Origin: Rosa chinensis | Taxonomy: Eukaryota; Streptophyta; Magnoliopsida; Rosales; Rosaceae | Reading direction: 5' to 3' | DNA length: 64,000 bases | Assembly (NCBI RefSeq): GCF_002994745.2 | Contig: NC_037091.1 | Span: 9,548,501 to 9,612,500, forward strand | Notes under the pieces: model-generated | What the model was told of the DNA's origin: nothing | What the model saw: the letters and a program-made list of their open reading frames with translations, nothing else | Databases searched by the model: none | Shown here: in pieces, positions 46,950 through 58,534 of the stretch | Numbering within the stretch: the first letter of the stretch is position 1 | Layout of the letters: every line of letters begins with the position of its first letter | Translations under genes and position numbers: made by a program

Positions 46950-49505
46950 TGACAGGACCCGCCTCGAATTTCACCCCGAAATCCGAAGTAGTCCTGCGGG
47001 GCCCACCTTAGAAGAAATTCTACCAAAAATTTGGCAGAACCACACAAAGCACTTCAAGAAAACTGTAGAAACACACAAAGCACTTCAAGAAAACCAACCT
47101 TATACTCCTGGAGCCACCCTGCTCCCCATTTCACAACATTCTCTAACTCGCAAAACACAAAACTCAACTTAACAATACCAATCTCAAAGGTTATCAGAGC
47201 AATACAAATACACAAGGAAATAAAAAGTAGAGTAAAGGATCAAGGGATCCTACAATGCGGAAGTGGTGACAATTATGCCTCAAATGTCATGTACACCCGA
47301 CCTCCACTAATTCGCCTGCAAACTGGGCATTTGAAACCGAAAGGCCCAGGGGAAAGTACATAAAAACGTTAGCGTGAGTGGACAAAAATAAACAATTTCA
47401 AACAAAAGGGATTTTATACTTTCCCACATTTATTTCTTTAAAAAAAATTCCCGATGCATGCAATGATTAACGAAAATAAAACAAGAGGAGTTCCGCTCAT
47501 GAAAACCGACTAGCCCCGCTAGTCACAAACGATTAAAAGAAAAGGTTGAAACTCTGATACTCTAGGAAATAAAACCAGCCTCGCTGGCTAAAATAAATCG
47601 GACTAGCCCCACTAGTCGAAAATAGTATAATGAGTAGGGGAAGACGATAGCCATACGAGTGAGCCTCCCAGGCTAAAGTACTCCCATTACTCCCGTAATA
47701 TACCCTTACGCCACTATGTGTAGCGATAGGATACTAGGCTTCAGAATTATTGTCACAGAGACAGTAACCAGCGCCACAAAGGCGGAGGGCTTCGGTGATC
47801 CCATCACCTCGCCACGAAGGCGAAAGATCAAAGCTAGCAATGATAAGTCACCCAAAGTATGGCAAAAGAAAATCCGAAAACCTCATAAATCCATAAAACT
47901 TCCCCAACTCTCGTAAATGAATTTCCAACGACGTGTCCCACAGGCCAAGATAATCTCAAGTTCAAAAATAAATAGGAGATAAATAAATATAAAGACTAAC
48001 TCCATCGAAATCTCATAAAAATCTCAAATCGACGAATATAAATATAATATAAATAGTATAAATCTGGAAATCACATCGGAAATAAATAAATAAGAGAAGA
48101 TAAGCATAATCCAATGACGTGACCCCGCACACCATAAAATCTTCAAATAATCAAATATCCAAAACCATTTATGAAAATAACCATATGCTCGGGAAAGTAA
48201 TACGATAAACAAATTATCATCTCAGAAACAAATAAATAAATGCATGCATCATTCTTTGAAAATAAAAGTCCACTCACAGTACTATTCATCGAGCCAAAGC
48301 TCGGTACGTCACCCTGTACACGATTATATTCCGTAAGCGATAATTCGACAATTTAATACGAATCCCATAACCAAACCCTCACCAATCAACTCTCTACTTG
48401 TTCTCGGATTCAACCCAAATTTTACCTCTAATACTAATTCATTATCTTAAAGGTTCCAAGTCAGAACCGAGAGATATCCGACGGTCCGATTCTCGTAATT
48501 CGATAATCGAAACCCTAAACTTCAAAATTCCTAATTAATTCCAAGTTTCTCCAAAAATTACCAAACTTTATATACAAGCTCTACACAATTTATAGGATTT
48601 AATGGGCTAAAAACCGGAATTAAAACACTGCCCTACACGCCTCCACGCCCCACCAATAGTGGCAGCGCGTGGGCCCCACGCGCCACCGGCAACCACCTCC
48701 GATGACCACCAAAATTTGGCAGCACCATCTACTCAACAAACCCAACCTCTTTCTCAACTATAACAAGTTTCAATTTTCCCTGGAAGAGCTCCAATTTGGC
48801 CGGTGAAAAATTTCCAGAAATTCCAAGAACCCTAGAAATTGAAATTGTTAATTCGACCTCTACACTGCAAATTGAAATGAAAGACCTTAGGGGAAATGAT
48901 CTATGTCAAAAACCGAACCTTCGACGCTAGTTTGGTGGCCGGAGACTGTCGGAATCAGAAAATATCGGCGTTGACTCAAAACTGCTACAGTGACCGTCCT
49001 CTTCTTCTCGTTGCTGCACCTTCCACAGTTCATATTAAGCTACGAAACGTACCCAAAAATGAAGAGAAGGAAGAGAGCTTTCCAACGACATCTTATACGT
49101 CAAAATCCGTCACCGGATGGAGGAGTTATGGCCGGAAGAAGGTGACGAGGTCGGAGAGGAAGAGAGAATCAGGGAGAGAGAAAGGAGAGGGCTCGGTAAG
49201 TTTCTGAAAATGGAAACTTACCACAGTAACTCGGCTATTTATAGAAAATTACCATGAACAGTAACTTTAGTATTTTGGCCATAACTTTCGCATATGAACT
49301 CCGATTTTTACATACCAGATATGCACGCGCTCGGTTTAACGTCCTCTACAACTTTTATGAAGAACATTTTCTCAAATTTTGACCCGAACAAAAAGTCATC
49401 TTTTAGGGCCACTAAAAGTACTAAAACGACAGTAAAAGTGAAAGTAAGGGTCGTTTACCGTCCAAATGACTAGTAAATTGGTATATTCAGGTTCGGGACG
49501 TTATA
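46950..49505 (-). mobile_element. Solo LTR (2.56 kb) inside Tat B RT
   Basis: Begins TGACAGGACCCGCCTC and ends GGGACGTTATA in plus orientation. The left flank CAGCA (46945-46949) and right flank CCGCA (49506-49510) are a 5-bp target duplication with one mismatch. On the minus strand it starts TATAACGTCCCGAACC (expected TGTAACGTCCC, one change) and has a TATA-like 'ctataaatagccgag' at about 49232-49246, so the orientation is minus. It resembles the long LTRs of plant Ty3 elements. No internal ORF is recognisable; the 103-codon ORF at 48896-49207 is probably leader sequence or chance. Confidence 0.8.
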
Positions 49506-49510
49506 CCGCA

Positions 49511-51080
49511 GACGAGGAGCACACCTCTTTCACCATAAACAAGGGTCTCTATTGCTATCTGGTCATGCCCTTCGGATTAAAGAACGCAGGTGCCACTTAT
49601 CAACGACTTGTGAACTCCATTTTTGTGGAGGTCATTGGTACTATCATGGAGGTATACGTGGACGATATGCCGGTAAAAAGCTTAACCTCGGAGGACCACG
49701 TTACAAACTTATCAATTGTATTCGCTATCATATTACGCAACGGTATGCGGCTTAACCCACAGAAGTGCATCTTCGGAGTTGAGGTAGGGAAGTTCCTCAG
49801 GTACATCATTAGCCACAGGGGAATCGAGGCAAACCCAGAGAAGGTGCAAGCTATATTAGACATGATATCCCCAACCTACTGGAACGAGGTCTAATCCCTT
49901 ACAGGTAAAGTAGCCGCTCTGTCAAGATTCATCTCCAAACTAACGGACAAATGTACTCCTTTCTTTAAGTTCCTGAAAACCCAGCACGTTGAAGTAATAG
50001 CTTGGACCACTGAGCACGAAGCTGCTTTTCTCGGCCTAAAGGCATACTTGGCAGAGGTACCCCTACTTTACAAACCTGTTCCAGGAGAAATACTTTACAT
50101 ATATCTCGCGGGATCTTCGACTACAGTAAGCTCCGCATTAATCAGGTAGGATTCCGATTGCGAGTACCTAGTGTACTATGTGGGGAAAGGTTAAACCGGT
50201 GCCGAGTCTAGGTACCCGGACATTGAAAAGTTAGCATTGGCTCTCCTAGTGTCGGCCCAGAAACTAAGACACTACTTTCAGGCACATTCAATCACTGTTT
50301 TCAATAATCACTCATTGAGGCAGGTTTTGCAGAAGCCAGAGACATCGGGAAGATTAATTAGGTGGGCCATCGAATTGGGAGAATTCAACATCAAATACCA
50401 ACCCCGGACAGCTATTAAGGGCCAAGCAGCGGCAGATTTTATTTCTGAACTGATCCCCCCTCATGATCCACCCAGGGATCACCTGAACAGCCAGCCCAGG
50501 AGCCACCCTAGCCAAGCACTTGGCGATTATATGTCCATGGTGCATCAAACAAAAAGACAAGCGGCGCCGGTATCTTGCTTATCAACCCGGATGATCAAGT
50601 CTATGAATACGCCCTCAATTTTGCCTTCAAGGCATCCAACAATGCCGCAGAATACGAGGCACTCATAGCAGGTCTACAGATCGCCCGGGAACTAGGCATC
50701 CAGCACCTTAATATTTTCAGTGACTCCCAGTTAGTTGTGAACCAGGTCAGCGGTAACTTCGAGGCAAAGGAGCCCTACATGTCCTCTTACTAGGCCCTCG
50801 CCCTGGCACTAGTTCAAAGATTTACCTCCTAAAGTATCACCCAAATACCGAGAGTAGAGAATGACAAGGCAGATGCCCTTGCTAAGATTGCGGCAACTTC
50901 TCCAAATCCTACTTACGGGGCTACCAAGGTTGAAATACTAGTAAAGCCGAGCACTTCTAAAATGGTGTCAGAAATATTCACGGTGGACCACACTGCCTCC
51001 TGGATGGATCTAATTTTGAAATACATGGTGGACGGTCTAACCCCCGACGACAAGGTGGAGGCCCGCGACTCCAACTAAGG
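49511..51080 (+). pseudogene. Tat B RT 3' part, RNase H and archaeal-type RNase H
   Basis: RT resumes with DEEHTSFTINKGLYCYLVMP, PFGLKNAGATYQRLVNS and the catalytic YVDDMPVKS at about 49660. RNase H: WTTEHEAAFLGLKAYL (about 50010) and AHSITVFNNHSLRQVLQ (50283), with stops at 49892, 50146 and 50192 in one frame. A frame change near 50560 leads into the archaeal-type RNase H: NNAAEYEALIAGLQIAREL and the DSQLVVNQVSGNFEAKE segment (50640-50770), followed by a stop at 50791 and NDKADALAKIAATSP. Dual RNase H is a hallmark of the Tat clade. Confidence 0.9.
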
Positions 51081-51098
51081 TCAGCCTGATACACGATC

Positions 51099-52220
51099 AT
51101 GAATGGAAAGCTATACTGGAGAGGTCATTGCTTCCCCAACCTGAAGTGTGTAACACCAGAGGACGGTCACAAAATAATGAAGGACATACACGCTGGTGTA
51201 TATGGTAACCATGCAGGGGCCCGGTCTCTTGCACACAAGTCCTTGAGGGCAGGATACTTCTGGCCAACCATGTCGGCCCTAGCTAAAACAATATCGAGTT
51301 CTTGCCACAAGTGCCAAATGTATGCAAATATTCCAAGGGCACCGCCCATTGCTCTCTCCATCCTCCTTGCACCTTGGCCATTCTGCCAATGGGGCCTGGA
51401 CCTGAATGGTAAGCTTTCCATAGCAGTGGGACAATTCAAATATGCCATTGTAGCCGTCGACTACTAAACAAAGTGGGTAGAGGCAGAACCTCTTGTCGCT
51501 ATCACCACGAAAAAAGTGAAAAACTTCTTATGGAAAAACAACTACTGTAGGTTTGGAGTCCCGGACACCATTGTCACGGACAACGAGACTCAGTTTGACA
51601 ATGATGACCTTAGGCACTACACCGAAAACTTGGGCACTAGAATTTTTTATGTGTCCCTGGCTCACCCCCAGACCAACGGTCAAGTCGAGGCTGTCAACAA
51701 GATAATCAAGAAGATCTTGAAGAAGAAGCTCGACAAAGCCAAGGGTCTTTGGGTTTTTAAGCTCCCGGAGGTATTATGGGCTATCAGGACCACAGCCACA
51801 GAGACTACCGGAGAGACCCCTTTCTGTATGGCTTTTGGGTTTGAGGCAATCCTCCCCATTGAAACACAAATCCAGAGTCCCAGGATCGAATACTTCGACG
51901 CGGGCACCAATGCAGAGGGCCTACAGCTTGATGCTGATTTACTCGAAGAATGAAGGGATGTAGCGCACATGCATAATCTCTCAAACAAGAGAAGGATAGC
52001 TCGTTATTAAGATGCCAATGTACAGTCCCAGACACTGAAATTGGGGGACTGGGTCATGAAGTAGGTATACCCAGAACCTCGAGGACTTGACCCATCCTGG
52101 ACAGGCCCTTACGAGATCGTCTAGGAGGTAGCCCCCGCGACCTTTTATATCCGTGACATGGACGGAGTTGTTTCCCGGCATCCATGGAATACACAGCGCC
52201 TCCGGTACTATTACAAATAG
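51099..52220 (+). pseudogene. Tat B integrase
   Basis: The zinc-binding HHCC part lies at 51200-51330 (GVYGNHAGARSLAHKSL; CHKCQMYA). The core has D in WGLDLNGKLS (about 51395), a stop at 51465, D in VTDNETQFDN (51575) and E in NGQVEAVNKI (51680). After a stop at 51951 the C-terminal region reads GDWVMK, then DGVVSRHPWNTQRLRYYY near 52160-52215. No chromodomain, consistent with Tat. Multiple stops prevent activity. Confidence 0.9.
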
Positions 52221-52225
52221 CTCCC

Positions 52226-52612
52226 GCAGCATCTTGTCCTAGCTTTTGTTTTTTGACGATCCAGCTATGGCAAGCTACCCATCGGGTACTTATTTTGTAT
52301 TAGCTACCATGCGGTACTTGAGTGGAAAAATGAATTATTCAGACCATTTCTTGCATTTTTTACCTTAGACATTGGGCATTCCCGGGAAGCAGCTATTGTC
52401 AATTACTCTATTCTAGTAATAAGTGATGCAAGGACAAAACGCTTAAGCTAAGGCATAAAAATCCTAGAAATTGTAATTCCTTTCAAATTCCCATTCAAGT
52501 CACAAAAAATTACCATTCACAAAAGCAAAGCCTGGACTACCAAGCAAAGGAATTAGCCCATTGTTCAAAGCAAGGATAACTTCTACTAAAAAAAAAATCT
52601 ACTAAAACACTA
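52226..52612. other. Convergent untranslated gap in Tat B
   Basis: About 390 bases between the ends of integrase (plus) and the extra ORF (minus). No ORF. Both genes would terminate here. Confidence 0.5.
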
Positions 52613-54899
52613 CTAATCATGAGCGGTACTCTGAGATCGACCGGCACCCTCCTTGGCAGCAGCCTCCTACTCCTTCTTTTTCTTCTCAAGGAGCCCCCGC
52701 CTGAACTTGGCCTCATCTAAGTACCCGACTGCCACCCACTCTCTGTACTTCATGATCACGACCTTGTCCTGAGCCTTCAGCAACATGTCAATCAGCTCTT
52801 GGGAACCTTAATATTCGGCAACGGCCTCTTGCCTTTCCACAGGAAGACGCTCCTCCAGGCTCTCTGCTCTCGCCTTCCATGACGTGGCAGAATCTGTAGC
52901 TTCCCTCTCTGAGTCCCGGACACTCTTAACCTTCGAGCTCGGCGATCCGTTGCTTCGCTGCCTCCAGCTCGGTCACCAGGGGAGCTAAGGACTCTACCTT
53001 CTTCTTCAACAGGTCCCGCTCCTTCTCTAGCTTGCCCTTCTCCTCGTGAAGATACTTCACTTGCCCGGAGAGACTACTAACCTCCTCCTTCAAGTACGTA
53101 TCTTCCTCGCTAGCATCAATAGCGTACACGTTGAACAGTGACTGCAAACACCCCGTTAGCACACGAATAATACAAACATTTTGAAAGGATAAGGTAGGTC
53201 CCATACCCACATTAGTGATTCCCGGCGCGAGGCGACAATTCTCTTGCGGGGTATTGTCCTTCGCCCGTACCCGATCAAGGTATATATCCTTCAAATCGGC
53301 GAGCATTGAGCACATGAACTTTTCATCAGCGACCCCGTACTTGCTCAGCAATTGCTCGATAGGCTTCTTGGGGACTATTGGAATAGCAGGGGACAAGAGC
53401 CCGAGCGACGACGACACTTCCAATCCCAAAGGATTTTTCTTTTGCCTTTTAGGCTCCGTCCCCTTGACATCCCTACCAATGTAGGTAATGTCATCCTTGT
53501 TCCCACTCCGATGGCGGTGCCTATGGTGCCTCTTCTTCTCACCAGGTAGCAAAGCTTCCTCGCTCCTGGCTGACCCGGCAAACAGAGATGATATAGAGCC
53601 AGACACCAGCGCCTTTCCTCTTCGGGTATCGACAATAGTGACAATGTCCCCGACAAAAGGCTAATTGCTTTAGGTAACTGGGGCCTTCGAATCAAGGTGG
53701 CCGTACCCATTGTCGTCAATCTCGAGGAGAAGTTCATCAAGGGAAAGGCCCGTGGCCTTCGTCGAGAAATAGACATCGATGTGCAGAGCATCTTCTCCTT
53801 GGCTCATAAGCATGTCCATTAACGCGTTGTCGTTCATCCTGTTGTCTTCCTTGCCCTTCTGGGGTTTCCTCTTTGGCACTTTCACTGCAAGCAATTTGAA
53901 GAATCAGTCAAAAAAAACAGAAAATCATATATACAAACACGAGTGATAGAACAGAAAATCAGCCTCACCGGGAAGTCTCCCTAGGCCTAGCCTATTTAGT
54001 ACAGACTACCAGATAAACCTATAGGAGGATCTCTCTTCCTCACTCCATACAGCATATACCCGGGCTATCTGTTTTCTCTCGACATCGGACAGTGAGTAGG
54101 ACTGATCTCCAATGGCTTGAAAGGTACCCGTTAGGTACCATTTCTTATTCCTTATCTGCCAATGCCCCCCGGCGAGGAGCACTTTATTCCTCCACCTTTT
54201 GCTCATTGAGGAAGTCATATCGGTAACTAGGGGCTCATAGTCCCGAGCGACAAACGTTACGGTACCTATACATGATTGTTTCCTCGAGTAGAGGACCCGG
54301 TACATGGCTCTAAATTTGTTGATAGTGGGCCACCCTTGCTGGCACAAGTCCTACATGGCCATCATACTCAAGAGTTATCGCCAGGCGTTCGGGGTCAGCT
54401 GCCCCAGTGATAGGTTCAGCATCCGCAGTAGATACTGTAGGCACCGGGGCAGCGGTAGTGATAGCCCTTGGTGGAACTGGTTCTCGTGCAGAGCCACCCA
54501 TCCCGGAGGAGGATTCGCAACCATCTCTCCTACTTTGAGATGTCTAAGCTCTACCTCTTCCGGTATTCCCCACTTCAATCTCATAGCGATGATCTCCTTC
54601 ATAGTCATACTTCTCCCAGGCTCATCGCATATGGTCCCGTCCACTAGTGTGTACCTAGGTTTTCGGATGCCCTCGAGAATAGCCACCCTAACTACTCACT
54701 CCCTGGGATCATCCTCGCTCTCAACCCCGTCGGTATCCTCGCTACTTTCTGAGAACACCCTAGTCGACGATCCGGTGTTCTCTGCTAGCTCTAGACGAGT
54801 ACAACTACGAGCTAGGTACCGGTCAATATCCACTTCTACTTGTCTCGCGGAAGATTGATATGATGATGTCACATCCCCAGCCTTGTTTTTTGATTCCAT
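52613..54899 (-). pseudogene. Additional antisense ORF of Tat B, intron-containing (Transposase_28-like)
   Basis: Starts MESKNKAGDVTSSYQSSA at 54899 on the minus strand. Residues at about 54590-54400 (GWVALHENQFHQGLSLPLP, then LGQLTPNAWR) match the signature of the 'putative gypsy type transposon' domain (PF04195-like). Later parts are basic (KKRHHRHRHRSG), then strongly coiled-coil (EKGKLEKERDLLKKKVESL), ending near 52613. Two plausible GT-AG introns on this strand are 53885-53968 (84 bp, gtgagg...ttgcttgcag) and 53142-53210 (69 bp, gtgggt...gtttgcag). Stops near 54690, 54000, 53665, 52926 and 52817 indicate decay. A coiled-coil ORF occupies the same place in Tat A. Function unknown. Confidence 0.75.
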
Positions 54900-55355
54900 C
54901 CTAGAACTATGCCAACCTGAGCCTCAATTCGCTATCTGGAATTAGAAACATGAGGGTTAGCCTGACCAGATCTATGACGTGGTTAAAGCGCGGATCACTC
55001 CCCACTTCCAAACCCAGAAACCCAAACAACCCAAAAAATCAAGCAGAACCCAGAAAACCACAGGAAGGTGCAAAATCCATACTCGAAATTATAAGCGAAA
55101 ACCCAATGCTGCCTCCAGATACTATTTATACACAAATTACACTAGCATTATTCTTATTCCTTTTCATTACGTAAATTCACAACAGAGCACATCAATAGCA
55201 TAACCAAAAGGAGAAGAAGAAGAAAAACAAAAATCGCTCAAACAGGGGGAGAAAGCTCTGACCTTTTCTTCCGCAAACAATCGATCAACCAAGGGGCAAG
55301 AACACCACTTCTTCCTTAGATCTCTTTTCCTCGCTTCGCTTCTGCAAATCCACCA
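54900..55355. other. Upstream region of the antisense ORF in Tat B
   Basis: AT-moderate non-coding sequence that would contain the promoter of the minus-strand ORF. No clear TATA box can be fixed; the short plus-strand ORFs here have no recognisable content. Confidence 0.4.
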
Positions 55356-55375
55356 GATATATATATATATATATA

Positions 55376-55412
<37 letters not shown>
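55356..55412. repeat. TA and CT microsatellites
   Basis: (TA)n at about 55356-55377 directly followed by (CT)n to 55412. Confidence 0.95.
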
Positions 55413-55416
<4 letters not shown>

Positions 55417-55620
55417 GGTTTTTGCGAAAGTGAAATGAAACAGTCCAGTTCCCTCTTAAATTCAATCTCCAATCCATTGTGTCCGTTGAAGGTGAAGGGC
55501 CTTCAACCACAGGATCACTACACGTATCCCACGCATCTCCCCATGCCTCGAAACCGTCAGGTGATGGGACGGGCATTTATGGCACAGCCCACTCTGCCCC
55601 ACGTGGCTGACATGCACCGC

Positions 55621-56030
55621 CAAGCCCTCATTCAGCCCTTCTGGGTATCAGAGGCTCAAGCCCTCTTTCAACCCTTCCAAGTATCAGAGGCTCAAGCCCT
55701 CTTTCTACCCTTCCAGGTATCAGAGGCTCAAGCCCTCTTTCAACTGTTTCGGGTATCAGAAGCTCACGCCCTCTATCATACCTTTCTGGGTATCAGAGGC
55801 GAGGCCCTCATTCAACCCTTCCGGGTATCAGAGGCTCAAGCCCTCTTTCAACCCTTCCGGGTATCAGAGACCCAAGCCCTCATTCTACCCTTCCGGGTAT
55901 CAGAGGCTCAAGCCTTCATTCAACCCTTCCGGGTATCAGAGGCTCAAGCCCTCTTTCAACCCTTCCAGATATCATAGGCTCACGGCCTGTATCATACCCT
56001 TCCGGGTATCAGAGGCTCAAGACCTCCAGC
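55621..56030 (+). repeat. 36-bp minisatellite upstream of Tat B 3' LTR
   Basis: About eleven to twelve units of a 36-base repeat containing 'gtatcagaggctcaagccct'. Because 36 is a multiple of three, it keeps an open frame (55435-55977) encoding a 12-residue repeat VSEAQALFQPFR. Tandem arrays between the last ORF and the 3' LTR are known from Tat/Ogre elements. I regard the ORF as a by-product of the repeat. Confidence 0.92.
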
Positions 56031-56211
56031 GGTAACCAAAGGTTTTCTTTAAACTTCTACAGGTTAAATTGGGAGCACTGTGGATTAGCTACTTACAGTG
56101 TAACCCGCTCAAGACATCTCTTACACAGGAACTTGGGGGACTCCCTACAGTTACACTAGTGCCAAACCTTGTGACAAAACATTAAGTCCCCACCCAAGAA
56201 ACATCTTGAAT

Positions 56212-56227
56212 GGGAACTTGGGGGACT
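56212..56227 (+). promoter_or_regulatory. Tat B polypurine tract
   Basis: 'gggaacttgggggact' directly before the 3' LTR start TGTACATAC, as required for plus-strand priming. Confidence 0.85.
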
Positions 56228-56712
56228 TGTACATACTAGGGAAGTCTTCACTAGGTTTGGCACTATCGACTGAGGCCCATTGGGATCCCTTAGGACCATG
56301 CCATGGGCCGGGTTCACGACCCACCCTAGCGGGGCCCAGGGTGGACGTCACCCCTGGCATATAGGGCCCGGGGCATGGCCAACAGAGCCTATCTAATACA
56401 CAGCAGCGGGCTGATAGGACATCAGGAGAATAACCTGCATCCCATATCGAACATAGGGGAAACTCCTTTCCCATGCTCAAGTATTTAGGCATCAGTACAA
56501 CCACCTTTTAAGGGTAATAACTCTTTTATCCACTATTTACTTGATCCATTTATATATATTAGCTTCTCACTCGAGCATCGGAGAGGCGTAAACCGTCCGG
56601 TACGGTTTACCCCTTTGACGCTGTGTTCTTAGTCCAGGATATAGGAGGCATATCGGTACCCCAGGCGGTATAGCATTCTATGTGAGGTACCCGGAGAAAG
56701 CCACCAGAAATA
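56228..56712 (+). repeat. Tat B 3' LTR
   Basis: 485 bases starting TGTACATACTAGGG and ending AGAAATA (the 5' copy ends AGAAACA), followed by target duplication GGTGC. Confidence 0.92.
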
Positions 56713-56717
56713 GGTGC

Positions 56718-57640
56718 TAAGGCATGGCGAGTATGGTGATTATGTCACTGAGGTAAGGTGAGTGTGCGGTTGAGGCATGGCGAGTGTGTCATTCGAAACA
56801 TGGTGAGTTTGCCGCAGTGAGATATAGCAGATGTAGGTTGCCTTAGACATGGGTGAGATGCCACTGAAGCATGAGTAATGAATCGCGGAGCTTGTATATG
56901 ACATCGCTGAAGTATGGATAATGTATCGCTAAGGCTTACATGAGATACTACTGAAACATAGATAAGATACCGCTGAAGCATAGAGAAGATATCGCTGAGG
57001 CATAGGTGAGATACTAAACATAGATAGGATACCGCTGAAGCATAGATAAGATATCGCTGAGGCCAGGATAATATACTGTTGAGGCATAGATAAGATATCC
57101 CTGAAGAATAGATTCGATATCACTGAGGCCTGAATAACATACTACTGAGGCATAGATAAGATATCATAGAAACATAGTTGGTAGACCCCTGAGGCACAGA
57201 TAAGATGTTGTTGAAGCATAAATAAGATACCATTGAGGCGTAGATGAGATACTGTTGAAGCAGAAGTGAGATATCGCTGAAACATGGCAAGTATAGCATG
57301 GCGATATGTCGTTGAAGCATGGAGAGGATGAGCCATCCACGCATGGCAGGTAGGGTGTGCAAGTCCCCCAGTATCGAGAACATTGACCATGGCGAATATA
57401 TGCCATTCAGGCATGGCGAGTACGATGCATAAGTTCCCCAGTATCGAGAATGTTTACCATGGCGAGAGTACGCCATTGAAGCATGGCAAGTATGGTGTAC
57501 AAGTCCCCCCAGCATCGGAAACATTTATCATGGTTAGTGTATGTTATTCATGCATGGCGAGTGTATGCCATTTAGGTATGGCGAGTATGGTATGCAAGTC
57601 CCCCTAGTATCGGGAACACTTGTCATGACAGAAGCGAGGA
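56718..57640. repeat. Multi-period degenerate tandem array, right part
   Basis: Continues the array left of Tat B. A unit of about 30 bases, 'gataagatatcgctgaggca', runs at 56870-57260. From about 57340 a 70-80 base unit with 'caagtcccccagtatcgaga' and 'accatggcgagt' repeats four times. The shared 'catggcga' and 'caagtccccc' motifs link it to 40.9-43.5 kb. Confidence 0.8.
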
Positions 57641-58534
57641 CTAATCTCGCTCGTGACATTTCATGTGGATATAAGAAACAGAGGTACTAAACATGTAGCA
57701 GTATGTGGATATAAGATTGAAGTGTGTAAATAAGAGTGTTGAGTATTGCTCAATGGGTAATTTTGTGGGCATGACATTGTTTGGACATCTATGCATGTCA
57801 CCATTTGTAAAGCGAGTATCGCAAGTGTATACGTACTAATATAATCAAGATAAAAGCATGGCATGTGCTTAGCATGTAAATCGCAATGGAGATACTAATA
57901 ACATTTTACATTTTAGTCATGCTTGATAATCATGGAGACATTTAAAGCATAGCATTAACATTTAGGCATAGTAAATATGCTATTAAAATTATCGCATTTA
58001 GTAATCAATGAAGCATGTGGAGTATAGCATTAGCTCAAATTAAAAGAGTGTAGATGAGAACTTATCTGGAACAGTTCATAAGTGGTGAAAATATTGTAGA
58101 GAGATTGGAGTTGTCTATATATAAGAGTCCATGTCGGCTAGCGAGTTCTGATATAGTGCACTTGCTCGAGCTTACTCATATAAGAAGTTGCCCGATTGAG
58201 TGAGTATACCTCTCAAAAATACGTAAGCAATTAGCAACTTGTTCTTTTATGTAGCGGAGATTTCATGTATTGAAGCATAGTATAATTATGGCTTCATGAC
58301 ATTAATTGAAAACTAGGTGCTTGACTTGTGAAGCTACTAGTTCAAATTTGTATTTGGAATATGTGAAGTCAGAGTAGGCACCAATAAATTTGGTGGTCAT
58401 GGCATAGTGACCTTAAATTGTCGTGAGTGGACATAATAATGTGTATACATGTGAAACTAAATAAACAATCAATACTGGTGAAGAATAGAAAGATAAACTC
58501 ACAGTAAAGTTGTGTAGAGCTTGGTATCGAAGAA
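57641..58534. other. No supported gene
   Basis: AT-rich sequence with loose 'gcatggcat/tatagcatt' repetition, probably the decaying edge of the tandem array. No ORF with recognisable content. Confidence 0.45.

Larger units (their letters stand above)
43496..56712 (+). mobile_element. Ty3 Tat-lineage LTR retrotransposon B (13.2 kb, complete ends)
   Basis: LTRs at 43496-43979 and 56228-56712 are about 94-95% identical by eye. The target duplication GGTGC is perfect (43491-43495 and 56713-56717). A primer-binding-like TTGGCGCGCCAGATAGGGG follows the 5' LTR and a polypurine tract precedes the 3' LTR. Order: gag, protease, RT (interrupted by a solo LTR), RNase H, archaeal-type RNase H, integrase, then an opposite-strand ORF, a minisatellite and the 3' LTR. 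All ORFs carry stops or shifts, so it is non-autonomous now. Removing it rejoins the tandem array. Confidence 0.93.

Noticed and set aside
47031..49207. ORFs of 66-110 codons in the 2.56-kb solo LTR
   Set aside because: LTR sequence with no coding family; composition and position fit U3/R/U5 rather than genes.
55435..55977. 180-codon ORF on the plus strand
   Set aside because: It is a frame through a 36-bp minisatellite whose period is a multiple of three; no family is recognised, so it is reported as a repeat, not a gene.
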